From Hepsetus odoe (Eukaryota; Chordata; Actinopteri; Characiformes; Hepsetidae): a DNA stretch of 64,000 bases. The position numbers and the translations under genes are program-made. The stretch spans positions 1 through 64,000 of the forward strand of contig CM029372.1 of the NCBI GenBank assembly GCA_017165825.1. The letters run 5' to 3'. The notes below the pieces were generated by a model, which was not told where the DNA came from, did not search any database, and saw nothing but the letters and a program-made list of their open reading frames with translations. Below are positions 43,100 to 54,399 of this stretch, piece after piece (within the stretch, counting starts at the first letter, position 1; each line of letters opens with the position of its first letter).

Positions 43100-43377
43100 T
43101 GTCACGGGGCGGTGTTGAGGAGTGGACGCCAACGCAGAGCCGAGCTTCGTACTGGACTTTAATGACGCATAACATGCACAGAACTAAACATAGTAACCAA
43201 AATAACAAATGTAAAACATAACCCAATTAAATTCACAGTGCGCACACAGGCTGACCAGCACCCTGCTCCGATTCACTGGGGCTTATAACCCCAGTCCCCG
43301 ATGAAGCACACCTGGCACCCAAGCTCAGGTGTGCACAATCAGAGCATGCCGCCCTCTACTGGTGCAGGACCGTTACA
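43100..43377 (-). repeat. 3' LTR of B
   Basis: TGTCACGG...CCGTTACA. On the minus strand a GGTTATAAG TATA region is embedded in a palindrome (CTCTGATT...AATCGGAG). A polypurine GGGGAGGGG precedes it at 43380-43390 on the minus strand. Confidence 0.9.
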
Positions 43378-43999
43378 GTACCCCTCCCCAAAGGCGCCTA
43401 CTCCGGGGCGCCAGACCCTGCTTCATCCGAAGCAGGATCCCCCGAAAGGAGAGGGGCAGCAAACGTTCAACAAAAAGTCCAAACAAAGTCCAGTCGAACG
43501 CTCCGCTCTCACCGCGGTCCTCAGGCGGGTTTGGCTGCGGCCCCTCGAAACCCCGCCTCCTCCGGTGGTCTGGATTGGACGCAGCCCCTCGAAACCCCGC
43601 CTCCTCTGGTGGTCTGGATTGGACGCAGCCTCTCGAAACCCCGCGGACTTGGACCCCATCCCTCGAAGCCCCACCTCCTCTTGCGGACTTGGACCTCATC
43701 CCTCGAAGCCCCGCCGCCTCCGCGGTGATGGCGGATGTCCCTGGGGTCCCACCTTGTGCTGACAAGTGAGCCGGCATCGCAGCCCCGCTTTCCCAGGGGC
43801 TACGCGGGAGCCGGCTCCGCAGCCACGCCCTCCTGCTGGAGCTGGAACAGGCACATCGTCGGCCAATCCTGGAAGGGGAGCGGACACGGCTCAACCGCAA
43901 TCCCCCCAGCCTCCAGCACCCGGAAGGTCCGGTGGTCCTCCGCGGACATCCCCACGGAGCTCTCGGCTCGCGACGTCCATTTGCAGCGGCTGGTCATTC
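43378..43999 (-). pseudogene. B internal region with GC-rich tandem repeats
   Basis: The minus-strand frame begins MTSRCKWTSRAESS at 43994 and soon meets stops; another frame 43900-43373 is open for 175 codons. 43530-43720 consists of about five copies of a 40-45-bp unit (CCTCGAAACCCCGCCTCCTC with CTGGATTGGACGCAGCC or GGACTTGGACCCCATCC). The repeat makes open frames in both directions that probably mean little. Confidence 0.6.
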
Positions 44000-44277
44000 T
44001 GTCACGGGGCGGTGTTGAAGAGTGGACGCCAACGCAGAGCCGAGCTTCGTACTGGACTTTAATGACGGATAACGTGCACAGAACTAAACATAGTAACCAA
44101 AATAACAAATGTGAAACATAACCCAAGTAAATTCACAGGGCGCACACAGGATGACTAGCGCCCTGCTCCGATTCACTGGGGCTTATAACCCCAGGCCCCG
44201 ATGAAGCACACCTGGCACCCAAGCTCAGGTGTGCACAATCAGAGCAGGGCGCCCTCTACTGGTGCAGGACTGTTACA
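44000..44277 (-). repeat. 5' LTR of B
   Basis: 278 bp, about 15 differences from the 43100 copy, so B inserted earlier than A-IQ. On the minus strand the TATA box is TTATAAG, followed about 30 nt later by CTAGTCATCC, a one-to-two-mismatch complement of the primer site GAATGACCAG; the solo LTR at 10802 has the perfect complement. Confidence 0.9.
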
Positions 44278-44540
44278 GAAGTGGAATGAACCAAGGCGAA
44301 CTGGTCCTCACAAGGTGGTAAGCGTGACACCCGCAGCAATAAAAGTGGAAAATAGTACTACTTGGTATCACCTTAACCACTATACTCGAGTTCCCAGGAA
44401 CTTGTTACCAAAAACAGAGCCAGACGACACTAGTGATGATGATGAGCTGTCAACCGGAGGAGAAGAACACTGTGGAAGCAATCAGGAGAGCCCTGAATCA
44501 GGGCAGAAGAGTGGTACCCATTCCGGTCCTGGTGTGTCAG
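44278..44540 (+). pseudogene. pol: ERV4 integrase C-terminus
   Basis: Continues from 43099: KWNEPRRTGPHKVVSVTPAA and YHLNHYTRVP, an SH3-like integrase tail, then an acidic stretch (DDTSDDDE). The open frame runs into L2 sequence without a clear retroviral end. Confidence 0.78.
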
Positions 44541-47012
44541 CCGCAAGCCAGGGCAGCCGCGTGAAGAGAAGAGTCTTGATGCGTGTCTTCCTCTGTTTTT
44601 CAACGGTGGAGGTTCAAGCCGAGCAGTGCTTGATGGTCTGAGGGGACGAGAAGAGACACAATGTTTAATTAGAGTAGACAGATAAGATGGTGCAAGGCTG
44701 TTAGTAGCCTTGTAAGCGAGAGTTAGAGTTTTAAACCTGATACGAGCAGCCACTGGGAGCCAGTGCAGGTCCCGCAGCAGAGGAGTGGATGAAGAGAACT
44801 TGGGATGGTTGTAGACAAGTCTAGCGGCAGCGTTTTGAATCAATTGCAGGGGTCTTGTTGCCTTCAGTGGAAGACCTGCCAGAAGAGAGTTGCAGTAGTC
44901 CAGCTTCGAGATGACCAGGGACTGGACCAGCAGTTGGGTTGCCTGGGTGTTGAGGAAAGGACGGATTCTTCTAATGTTGAAAAGAAGGTGCCGGCAGGAC
45001 CTAGAGAGATTAAGGACGTGGGAGGAGAAGGAGAGCTCGTTGTCGAAAGTGACACCGAGGTTCCTAGCCGATCGAGATGGGACGAGAAGTGATCCCTCAA
45101 AGGAGATGAGAAGGTCATGACGCGGAGTTTGATGGCCTTCGAAGTAGAGAAGCTCAGTCTTGTCAGGGTTGAGCTTGAGGTGGTGAGCTGTCATCCATGC
45201 GGAGACATCAGCCAGGCAGTTAGAGATACGGGTAGAGACCTGTTGATCGTGGGAGGGAAAGGAGAGGATGAGTTGAGTGTCATCTGCATAAGAATGATAG
45301 GAGAAGCCATGAGAGAGTATGACCTTCCCCAGAGAGCTGGTATATAGAGAAAATAGAAGGGGACCAAGGACAGATCCTTGGGGAACGCCAGTTGTCAAAT
45401 TTCGTGGAGTGGACCGATGGCCCTGCCATGAAACTTGGTACTGACGATCCTGTAGGTATGAGGAGAACCACTGCCAGGAAGTGCCAGCAATCTCCAGGTT
45501 GGAGAGAGTGGTCAGGAGGAGCTGGTGATCCACTGTGTCAAAGGCCGCCGAGAGATCAAGGAGAATCAAGACGGAGGACAGGTTGTTCGATCTTGCAGCA
45601 TGAAGTTCGTGAGTGACAGCCAGAAGAGCTGTTTCAGTTGAGTGCGATGTTTTAAATCCAGACTGGTAGGGATCCTGGAGACCATTTTGAGCCAGGAAGA
45701 CATTGAGTTGGTTATAGACTGCTCGCTCTAAGACTTTGGAGAGAAAGGGGAGAAGGGATCTGTAGTTGTTCAATTCCGTGCAATCCAGAGATGGTTTCTT
45801 CAGGATTGGAGTGACGATGGCAGACTTGAACGCAGATGGAACATGGCCGGTCTCAAGAGATCCATTGATAATCTGAGAAATGTATGGAAGAAGATCTGAA
45901 GCCAACTCCAGGAATATGGATGATGGAATCGGATCAAGGGGCGAGGTGGTGGGATTGCTGGACTTCAAGAGTAGCAGTAACTCTTCCGTGGAGAGCGGCG
46001 AGAGGGCAAGGAATTGGTGGTCACAGGACGCTTGGGGCTGGATAGGAGAATTGACCGTTGAGTGGAAGGATCTTCTGACTGCCTCAGTTTTCTCGTCAAA
46101 AAATGAAGCAAAGTCATCTGGGGAGAGAGATGAGACAACAGGAGGACGAGGCGGTTTTAGAAGAGAAGAGAAGGTGGCAAAAAGTTTACGAGGATTAGTT
46201 GAGGATTCTTCAAACTTGGCCTTGAAGAACACCGACTTGGCAGAGGCTAGATCTGTAGCAAATATGGAGAGGAGAGAGTGAAATGAAACAAGATCCTCAG
46301 AACGCCGAGATTTCCTCCACTTCCTTTCAGCTGATCGCAGTTCTCTACGGTTGTTGCGCAGAACTTCGGTCAGCCACGGGGCCCGTGGAGAGGCACGTCT
46401 TGTTCTGTTAATTAAAGGACAGAGCTGGTCAATTGAATGGCTGAGGGAGGAGAGGAGTTCATTGGTACGGAGTTCGAGAGTAGAAACAGTCGGGGTAGTT
46501 GTAGCAGGAGGAGATAGGTGGGAGAGAACTGTGGAGCAAAGAGAGGACAGTGACAGAGTGGTGAGATTCCGCCGGGCATGTCCTGGAGTCTCTAGTTGAC
46601 AGGGCAACATGCTGGCAAGAAACCTGAAAGATAAGAGATGGTGATCAGATACATGTAGAGGTGTAGACAGAATATTGCCCACAGGGAGCGATCTGGTGAA
46701 TATTAGATCAAGAGTGTTGCCGGCTTTGTGGGTAGGAGGAGAATTGTTGAGGGACAGGTCAAAGGATGAAAGAAGCTGCATAAGCCCGCTGGTATGGATC
46801 TTATCTCCTGGTAGGTTGAAGTCTCCAAGAAGGATCATTGGAGAGTTCTCGTCCGGGAACGAACTTAGGAGGACATCTAGCTCATCGATGAGGTTGCCAA
46901 GTAAGCCTGGGGGACGGTAGAGGACAATGATGTGAAGCTTAATAGGATAGGTTACAGTAACAGCATGGAATTCGAAAGAGGAAATGTTGAGGTGGCATCG
47001 ACTGAGAGGCAT
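44430..47012 (-). pseudogene. L2-clade LINE, nearly continuous ORF
   Basis: Minus-strand open frame of 879 codons (from 47069). The first about 19 codons are satellite. The C-terminal half of the endonuclease follows (MILLGDFNLPGD, DLIFTRSLP, SDHHLLSF), then RT (FKSAIVTPILKK, LLDLSAAFDTVDH, GVPQGSVLGPLLF, active site YADD at about 45279-45296) and the L2 C-terminal block (LDYCNSLLAGLP, AAARLVYNHP, LHWLPVAARIRFK). No stop interrupts it. It is 5'-truncated at about 47012. At the other end the last 30-40 codons are antisense ERV4 sequence, so the normal 3' end and tail are missing, which is unusual for a LINE. Confidence 0.88.
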
Positions 47013-47545
47013 AAAGCAATGTTCTTTTGTTAGCCCCGTGGCTCCAAGCAGCAAGTTTAAAGCATACAAAGAGAATGTTGAAAAACGTGTTATTTAGAGT
47101 TTTTAATGATGAACCCATGCTGGAAATGCAATTACAGACTCAGTTTAACAGGCTTTCACATCGGCAGTGACAGAAAATGAAAACAATTGAAATACATGTA
47201 TACTTGGTTTAAAAGGCTCTCTGCGTGCTCTAAGCACTGGAAACGCTGTATTGTAGCATACTGGCTCCAAGCAGCAAGTTTATTGCAACAGAAAATGTTA
47301 AAAATCATGCTTTTCTTAGTGTTTACAATGATGAACACCTGCTGGAATGCAATTTTAACAGGTTATCACGTCGGTAGGAAAATAAAAACAAGTATACTTG
47401 GTTTAAAAGCCTTTTTGCGTACCCCATGCGCTGGAAATGCTTTTTTGTAGCATACTAGTGCCAAGAAGACGATTGAACAATCAGGATACTTGGTTTAAAA
47501 GCCTCTGTGCTTTCTCCAGGCACTGGAAATGCTCTATTGTAGCAT
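47013..47545 (+). repeat. Satellite block
   Basis: Two and a half units of the 225-bp satellite (GTTGAAAAACGTGTTATTTAG, ACTTGGTTTAAAAG, CCAAGCAGCAAGTTTA). Confidence 0.87.
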
Positions 47546-48275
47546 AGTGACTCCACAGTGATCGCCACAGCCCATCAACTGTCTCCATTTCTTCCTGTCC
47601 TCTGCATCTTCCTCCTTCAAACCAACCACCTGCATCTCCTCTCTCACCTGGTCACCACACCACCTCCTCTTTGGTCTTCCTCTTTTCCTCTTTCATGGCA
47701 GCTCCATTTGACAACATCCTCCTCTCTCGTCTCTCCTCTGGACATGTCACAACATGGTGAACTGGTGATCCCAAGTATTTCAACTCCTCCACCTTTGTCA
47801 CCTCTACTCCCTCCCATCCTGACCACTCCACTTTCCTCCCTTTCATTCATACTCAAGTATTCTGTCTTTGCCCTACTCACTTTCATTCCTCTCCTCTCTA
47901 GAGCAGATCTCCATCTCTCTAGGTTCTCTTAAAGTTGCTCCCTACTTTCACAACAGATCACGATATCATGTTCTGCAAACATCATAGTCCAAAGAGACTC
48001 CTATCTAAACTCATCCATCAACCTGTTGCAGGTTGCAAACAAGAATGGGCTCAGTGCTGCTCCTTGATGTAATCCAATCTCTACCTTAAATACATCCATC
48101 ACTCCTACTGTAGATCTCACTACTGTCACACTGCCCTCATACATATCCTGAACTATTCTCACATACCTCGTTTCCATGCCAATCCTGACCTGCTGCACAT
48201 CTTTCCCAGCTCTGTCTCTCTGTCTAGCCTATCAAAATAGGTCCGTTTCTCCTTCTTTACTTTCCAAGTACTTTC
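47546..48275 (-). mobile_element. RTE LINE fragment
   Basis: Minus-strand copy of the RTE 3' half with internal deletions: CCACAGCCCATCAACTGTC (3' end), FADD region lost, then the stretch matching 21420-21540 and 22240-22290. Multiple stops. Confidence 0.8.
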
Positions 48276-48690
48276 CAACACGTATACTTGGTTTAAAAGA
48301 TTCTGTGCTTTCTCAAAGTGCTGGAAATGCTCTATTATGGCATATTAGCTCCAAGCATGTTAAAAATCGTGCTTTATTAAGTGTTTACAATGATGAACAC
48401 GTTGTAGAAATGCAATTACAGAATCAGTGTTATGACGTCATGTTATCACGTCAGGAGCACCAGAAAAAAAAAAAACTGAAAACATGTATACTTGGTTTAA
48501 AAGCCTCTGTGCATACTCCATGCACTGGAAACACTTTTTTGTAGCATACTGGATTCAAGCAGAAAGTTTACAGCATAGAAAGAGAATGTTGAAAAACGTG
48601 TAATTTAGAGTTCATAATGATGAACACATGATGAAAATGAAATTGCAGACTCAGTTTAACCGGTTATCACTTCGAGAGCACCATAAAATC
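48276..48690 (+). repeat. Satellite block
   Basis: Two units (CACGTATACTTGGTTTAAAAG at 48281; TTGAAAAACGTGTAATTTAG at 48590), one shortened, between two RTE fragments. Confidence 0.87.
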
Positions 48691-49150
48691 TTCTCTTTCT
48701 TTCGGCTGCTCCCGTCGCCACAGCGGATCAACCATCTCCATTTCTTTCTGTCCCCTGCATCTTCCTCCTTCAAACCAACCCTCTGCATCTCCTCTCTCTC
48801 CATAAACCTCACTCGGTAAACGTCCATAAATCTCCTCTTTGGTCTTCCTCTTTTCCTCTTTCCTGGCAGCTCCATCTTCAGCATCCTCCTTCCAATATAA
48901 TCCTCGTCTCTCCTCTGGACATGTCCAAACCAACGCAACCTTGCTTCTCTAACTTTTCCCCACAACGTCTAACCTGAGCTGTCCCTTTAATATACACATT
49001 TCTAATCTTGTCCATCCTCATCACACCCAACGAAAACTCAGCATCATTAACTCTGACAGCTCCAGCTCCACCTCCTGTCTTTTCGTCAGTGCCACCGTCT
49101 CCAACCTCCATAGCTGGTCTTATTACTGTCCTGTAAACACCTTTACTCTA
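48691..49150 (-). mobile_element. RTE LINE 3' fragment
   Basis: Begins CTTTCTTTCGGCTGCTCCCG, the RTE 3' end, and reads the C-terminal segment on the minus strand (VREARLRWFGHVQRR at about 48950-48900). It stops shortly before the ERV2 LTR. Confidence 0.82.
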
Positions 49151-49183
49151 GCTGGTACCCGTCTGTCACAAATCACTCCAGCC

Positions 49184-49568
49184 TGTGGAGGTAAAATTTG
49201 TTCTAACCTTTATAAGTATATGATGTTCAATAATGTGTTGTTGTTTCTTGGTGTCAGGCAGAGAAACAAACAGGACAAAATGTCCTAGATATGATATATG
49301 CATGTGTGAAGGACGTAAACACATATGGGAGAAGAGCCAGGCAGGGACTTAGACAATGCAACTTTAACATTTACGGGAACTTTAAGATGGAGATGAGGAG
49401 GGCCTGCAGCCCAAAATGTGTATAAAACCTCTGATATCTTTTGCATTCGGGGCTTCCTCTTATACTCTCAGTAGAGTGTGAGAGGAATCCTCACAGCAGT
49501 GATTATTAAAACTTTTTTACACTAACAGTGCCTCTGGCTTGTTCCTTGGGTAAAAATTTTCCACAACA
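49184..49568 (+). repeat. ERV2 5' LTR
   Basis: 385 bp, TGTGGAGG...CCACAACA. TATAAAA at 49421 and ATTAAA at about 49505 mark promoter and poly(A) signal. R/U5 aligns with ERV1 19535-19720. Confidence 0.88.
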
Positions 49569-49570
49569 AT

Positions 49571-49590
49571 TGGCCAGCCAGCCAGGAGTC
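49571..49590 (+). promoter_or_regulatory. ERV2 primer-binding site, tRNA-Arg type
   Basis: TGGCCAGCCAGCCAGGAGTC, 19 of 20 bases complementary to the tRNA-Arg(ACG) 3' end; ERV1 matches at all 20. Two-base spacer from the LTR. Confidence 0.85.
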
Positions 49591-50030
49591 CACGAGCGGT
49601 CGACCCAGGTAGGACTGATCATCTCGGGATTAAAATTTTATACCCGACCCCAAACCTCCAATTGCATAGAAGAGGGGCTTGGCATGGAGTCACTGGGACC
49701 TCTGCCGATGGACTCCACGAACTAGAATATAAGTTCTCAAAGTGCTGGAAACGCTTTAACGGTCAGTGTGCGCCTTTTCTTTTCCCCCTAATTTCTGCTT
49801 AATTTCTACAAGTATCCTAATTTAAATATTTGGGGTGATTGAGAATTAGAATCCTCTGGCAGAAGGAGGCGGGGGAAGGGGATTTCTCCCAAGCAGTGGC
49901 GATCAGGTTGTATGATTCTAATTCACATTTACAGTCACAAACTTGTACAGCTACACGGCTACACACTGCTACACACTGACACCCACAAATACACAGTGTA
50001 CACACACAACAGCTTACACACTGTATCAAG
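49591..50030 (+). other. ERV2 leader with gag deletion junction
   Basis: 49595-49860 aligns with the ERV1 leader, after which the sequence jumps to the ERV1 gag-pol border. A 25-bp satellite scrap (TCTCAAAGTGCTGGAAACGC) is inserted at 49736-49760. Nothing codes. Confidence 0.65.
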
Positions 50031-52310
50031 TTGATGGGTTTAAGAAAATGCCAAAGTTAACACTGACAATTGAGGGGCAAAAAATTTACATTTTTAGTTG
50101 ACTCTGGAGCCGTAATCTCTGAAAAAAAAAAAAGAAAAGATCTTTATTTCCTTCGCTGCCTTAAGTGGGAGAACCATTATGTCCACGGGAGCGGGGGGAA
50201 TATCTCTGTTTGAGCTGTTCTCTGTCCCTCTCAAATGTGAGTTAGGCCAGCATGCTTTTGAACATCAATTTCTAATTTCATCATTTTCATCATCTTAAAT
50301 TTATTAGGCTGGGATTTTATGTGTCTTTTGGGTTTACAACTGAATTGTTTTGAAAAGGGGATGTTATTGATACTTCCAAGGGGAGTTGTTTCCAGTTCCA
50401 ACAAGCAGCTTCTTGTTTTATAATGAGTGGCGGCTCACAGATACAGACATTGCCTGCGCTCTTATCTCTGCTGCTAGGGATAGAGTGAGACCAGGTGGCA
50501 GTGATTTTATGTCTTCAGATCATTTGCATTGTACAGCTTGCGTTGCTGCTGATTCTGACTGGGTTTTAATGGGACAGTGGGAGAGTGCCCCCAGAACAGA
50601 CCATTCAATTAGATAAATTGCTTTGGAATGGACACACTGCTGGGGTTTCAGTGCTGTTTACAGAACAGCAAATACATTTTTTTCTGTTGTTGGCAGGACG
50701 TGGGTTCATTCATTCTTGTTTGCACACAGGCAGAAGATTGGGTTCCTGTCTGTGGCCATGCTGTTTAATACAGCGACAAAGTTCAGGCTTTTGCCATCCC
50801 TTGTGAGAGCGCAGAGCACATTAATGAATATTTTTTGAGCCACCATACACAATGGCCAGTTTGGATAAAGACCCAGCTCTGTCAAATCTTCCAGATCACT
50901 TGTGGGCAAAAGATAAAAATGATGTTAGGTTGATAAAGAATAGTCCTCCGTTTGTTGATAATAATAATCATAATAATTCCTAAATCCGCATACAGGCCTT
51001 GTCAACCACAATACCCACTTAACAAGAATTGATGGTATTAGACCAGTTTTTGAAGCATTGAGGAAGGCAGAGTTATTGTTCTGTGTCCAGATTCTCCAGT
51101 CCAGACAAAAATCAGGGACAGGGGTCAACCCACCAAATGGATGTATTTTTTTATTTTTTTGCAAGCAGTCAGTGCTGCAGTATAGGCCCGTGCACCCTTA
51201 GTTCCAAATCCATATACCATCCTATCACAAATTCCGTCCGATGTCACGTGGTTCTCTGTGATTGAATTGGCCAATGCATTTTTCAGTGTCCATGTACACC
51301 CTGACTGTCAATTTTGGTTTGCTTTTAATTTCAACACCGTGCACTACATGATTCATTATCTTCCTTAGAATTGTTCCCGGGGACTGCATTTTTGCAGTAT
51401 GTTGATGATTTTCTGATTGCAACAACCGGCAAAACACAGTGGAAAAGACGCACTGTCTCTACTCAACCATTTGGCTGAGAATGGCCACAAGGTTAGTCTG
51501 TCTAAGGTTCAATTTATTAAACAGCAAGTGACATTTTTGGGCCATATAATCTCATCACAAAGTAAATCACTTTCAAATAAGCGTGCTGAGGCCATTCATG
51601 CTATACCCGGACATGTGACTAAGAAGCAGTTAGCATCTTTTCTGGGAATGTGTTCCTATTGCAGAACTTTAATTCCTAACTATTTAGAGATGGAGGCACT
51701 GCTGCGGGCGACGACCTCTCAGGAATTGTCGAATAACTGTCAACTCACATGAAATGACACAACTTGAGGCCTTTAACAATTTGAAACAAGCCCTATTGTC
51801 TCCTCCAACACTGGGCATCCCAGATCCCATTGCATTTGTGCGAACAGTCTGTGAGAAGGAGGGACACATGACTTCAGTTTCTGTTACAAAAACATGGAGA
51901 TAAGCTTAGGCTGGTGGCCTATTTTTATTCAGAGCTGGATCCAGGGACTGTGTGGCAGCAGTGGAGCAGATATGCAAGAAGTTCCCATCCCTAACTCTAA
52001 TCTTGTCTTTTTGCAGATGGCTCTGCCTCGAGAGACAACAAAGGACTAAACCGTGTGGGCTTTGCAGTTTGCTCCAAAAGCGGCACTCTCCACAGCGACA
52101 CCCTTCCTCATTCCATGTCTGCTCAAAAAGCAGAATTTGCAGATGATTTGCAGATGTGCTTTTGGAGTGGTACATGATTTTGGTGATATGTGGAAACACA
52201 GGAAATTTCTGAAATCTGACAGTTCCCCAATTCTCAATTCCAATTTGATCTCAGCATTCTTGGATGCCATAACAGAATTGGATGGCATAAAAAGATTTCT
52301 GGCGAGGGCC
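50031..52310 (+). pseudogene. pol: ERV2 protease, RT and RNase H
   Basis: Protease: VDSGA at about 50097-50112 and a degraded LLGWDF near 50310. An A-run frameshift follows the active site. A linker (50400-50830) is shared with ERV1 17830-17990. The RT start (about 50950-51365) is broken by stops, and the YVDD active site is at 51398-51409. 51417-51752 is an open thumb and connection frame (HKVSLSKVQFIKQQVTFLGHI). RNase H reads ADGSASRDNKGLNRVGFAVC at 52015-52075 and FLKSDSSPILNSNLISAFLDAI to 52280. Confidence 0.83.
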
Positions 52311-52700
52311 TAATGGCTTCCCATGCCTGCCGAGCCATTTCTTTCCTCATTTTGCTAAATTGACGCATAGTAAAGGACCGGGCGGAGGTAAAGTGGCAGG
52401 AGCAAGTTTAACACACTGTGATGAGGAAATGTTGCAATATTGTTGCTGGTTGTCTGCTATTCTCTGCTCTGTCCACCAGCAGGTTAAAGAATTGTTGCAG
52501 AGGACAGCACAGAGTCCTCCACATGACCTAAGGCCTGGTGACCTAAGGCCTGGTGACCCAATCCTGGTAAAGGAATTCAGATGGAAGCATTGGAAGTCCA
52601 AGCGTTGGATGGGAACATTTCAAGTGTTGCTGACAACACCCACTGCCGTGAAGCAGAGAAAGCTACATGGATCCACACATCACACTGTAAGTGCGTGAGG
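52311..52700 (+). pseudogene. pol: ERV2 integrase C-terminus; core deleted
   Basis: RNase H is joined almost directly to the integrase tail (ASLTHCDEEML, LRPGDPILVK, WMGTFQVLLTTPTAVK). The zinc domain and DDE core are both missing. LRPGD is duplicated (ATGACCTAAGGCCTGGTGACC repeat at 52523-52560). Confidence 0.78.
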
Positions 52701-53032
52701 GTGGAAACAGGTGACAGGGTGAGGGTAAAGGGTGTGATGGAGTCTTGGTGAAGTGGGAAGAGGGAGTATATCCTGCCCTCCAAGCACAGACCCATGAAGA
52801 AAGACAAAGGCTCACCCGAGCACTTACCAGAATCCTGACCTGTTTGAAATATGACTGGAGAAAATTTTATTTTGATGGTAACTGTTATCATCTTACTAAT
52901 GACAGTGGCAGGAAGTGCACCAGTAGCAAACAAGGGAAGGACCAAATCGCTGTGACAATGCAAAGGTACTGCTGCCACACCAGTCTCTGGAGATGAAGAA
53001 TACCTTATCAGTGACTGGGGGTTGCTGGGTTA

Positions 53033-54399
53033 GTCAAGTCAAGTCAAGTAGGATTTTATTGTCATTTCAGCCATATACACAGTACACAGTGAAATGAAAT
53101 AACGTTCCTCCAGGACCCTGGTGCTACACACAAGACAAGACACAAGACACAAGACAACATAAGACACAACATAATACACAAAACGGGGCAACAAGTGCAG
53201 ACAAGACAGACAACAACAGATGGCACGACAGACAGTACATTCATCCGTAGTGTTCAGAACAAATCAGCCCAGCTAGATTATAGTGTAGCAGTGTGGTGGA
53301 GCAGTGTTATTGATAAAGTGCAGAGTGCAACATGAGATAAATAAATAAATACAAGATGAAAATGGTGGACTGCGTAGATATTATGATTAAGAGTTCAAGA
53401 GTCTGATGGCCAGGAAGAACCATTTCCCATCCTGGAAGTGGAGGCCCGTATGCTGGGTGGGATCCTTTTTCCGGGATGGCAGGAGGGAGAAGAGAGGTGG
53501 GATGGGTGGTGGATCATCCACAATGCTGGTTGCTTAAGTGATGAGCCAGTGGTGAAAATAACCTGTACAGAGGGCATACAGAGAGATCCTGATGATCTTC
53601 TCAGCTGTTCTCATCACCCGTTGTAGGGACTTCATGGGTTCAGGACATTGCAATTCTAACAGGCAGCAATGCAGTCACCAGGATGCTCTCAATGGTTCTC
53701 TGTAAAAGATGCAGAGGATGGAAGGTGGAGATGGGCTTTCTCAGTTCGCACAGGAAGTAGAGGCGCTGGGCTTTCTTTGTGATGGAGTTGGTGTTGAGGG
53801 ACCACGTGAGGTTGTCAGTGATGTGAACACCAAGAAACTTGGTGCTCTGGACCATCTCCAAAGGTGAGGTGTTGATGATAAGTGGAGTGTGGTCCCGACG
53901 TGATCTCCTGAAGTCAACAACCATCTCTTTAGTCTTGTTGACGTTCAGAGACAGGTTGTTGGTTCTGCACCAGTCCGTCAGCCTGTACGCCGCCTGCTCA
54001 CCGGGCTGATCAGACCCACCACGGTTGTATCATCAGCTTAATTTGCGGATGTGGTTCGAGCTGTAAGCTGGCTGCACAGTCGTGGGTCAGTGTGAACAGC
54101 AGGGGCTGAGCACACTCGCGGGCTCCTGTGCTCAGTGATGGTGTTGGAGGTGCTGCCACTGATCCTGACTGACTAATTAGTCAGGAAGTCCAGATCCAGT
54201 TACAGAGCCCAGCAGCTCAGCTTCTCACCAGGTGCTGAGACATGGTGTTGAATGCCGAACTGTAGTCGATGAACAGCATTCTGACATAACTGTCCTTTCT
54301 GTCCAGATGAGAAAGGGCCAGGTGGAGGGTGGTGGAGATTGCATCATCCGTTGAGCGGTTAGACATCATTCATGCACCGCATGGTCGGTAATTCCATTA
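53033..54399 (-). mobile_element. Rex1-like LINE in ERV2 env
   Basis: The minus strand reads RT motifs: DYSSAFNTM, VLSPLLFTLLTHDC, ADDTTVVGLIS (about 54010-54040), then an open C-terminal frame 53924-53640 (VDFRRSRRDHTPLIINTS, TKFLGVHITDNLTWS). A 3' tail rich in AAGACACAA repeats reaches 53033. These blocks are of the Rex1/CR1-like type. ERV1 at 12020-12050 shows the same env sequence uninterrupted, proving the insertion. Several stops and a 5' truncation make it inactive. Confidence 0.8.

Larger units (their letters stand above)
43100..44277 (-). mobile_element. B element: 1.18-kb miniature LTR retroelement (TRIM-like)
   Basis: Flanked by the 5-bp duplication GAAGT (43095-43099 and 44278-44282) in ERV4 integrase. 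Two 278-bp LTRs enclose only 622 bp. The minus-strand internal region starts GAATGACCAGCCGC after the LTR, homologous to the A-family ORF start (GAATGAGCCGCC), and shares GACGTCGCGAGCC further on, so B is a shrunken relative of A. It encodes no enzyme. Confidence 0.92.
30910..44540 (+). mobile_element. ERV4: class-I-type retrovirus, interrupted twice
   Basis: LTR 30910-31505, leader, gag 33015-35073, protease 35113-35418, RT 35548-36720, RNase H and integrase to about 44460. A-IQ (37447-41802) splits RNase H and B (43100-44277) splits the integrase tail. The right end is replaced by an L2 LINE, so env and the 3' LTR are missing. Confidence 0.85.

Noticed and set aside
43373..43900. Open frame of 175 codons in the B element as a real gene
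   Set aside because: It arises from a GC-rich 40-bp tandem repeat, is open in several frames at once and runs into the LTR.
45880..46599. Plus-strand frames opposite the L2 LINE
   Set aside because: Antisense of a clear 879-codon LINE frame; no independent support.
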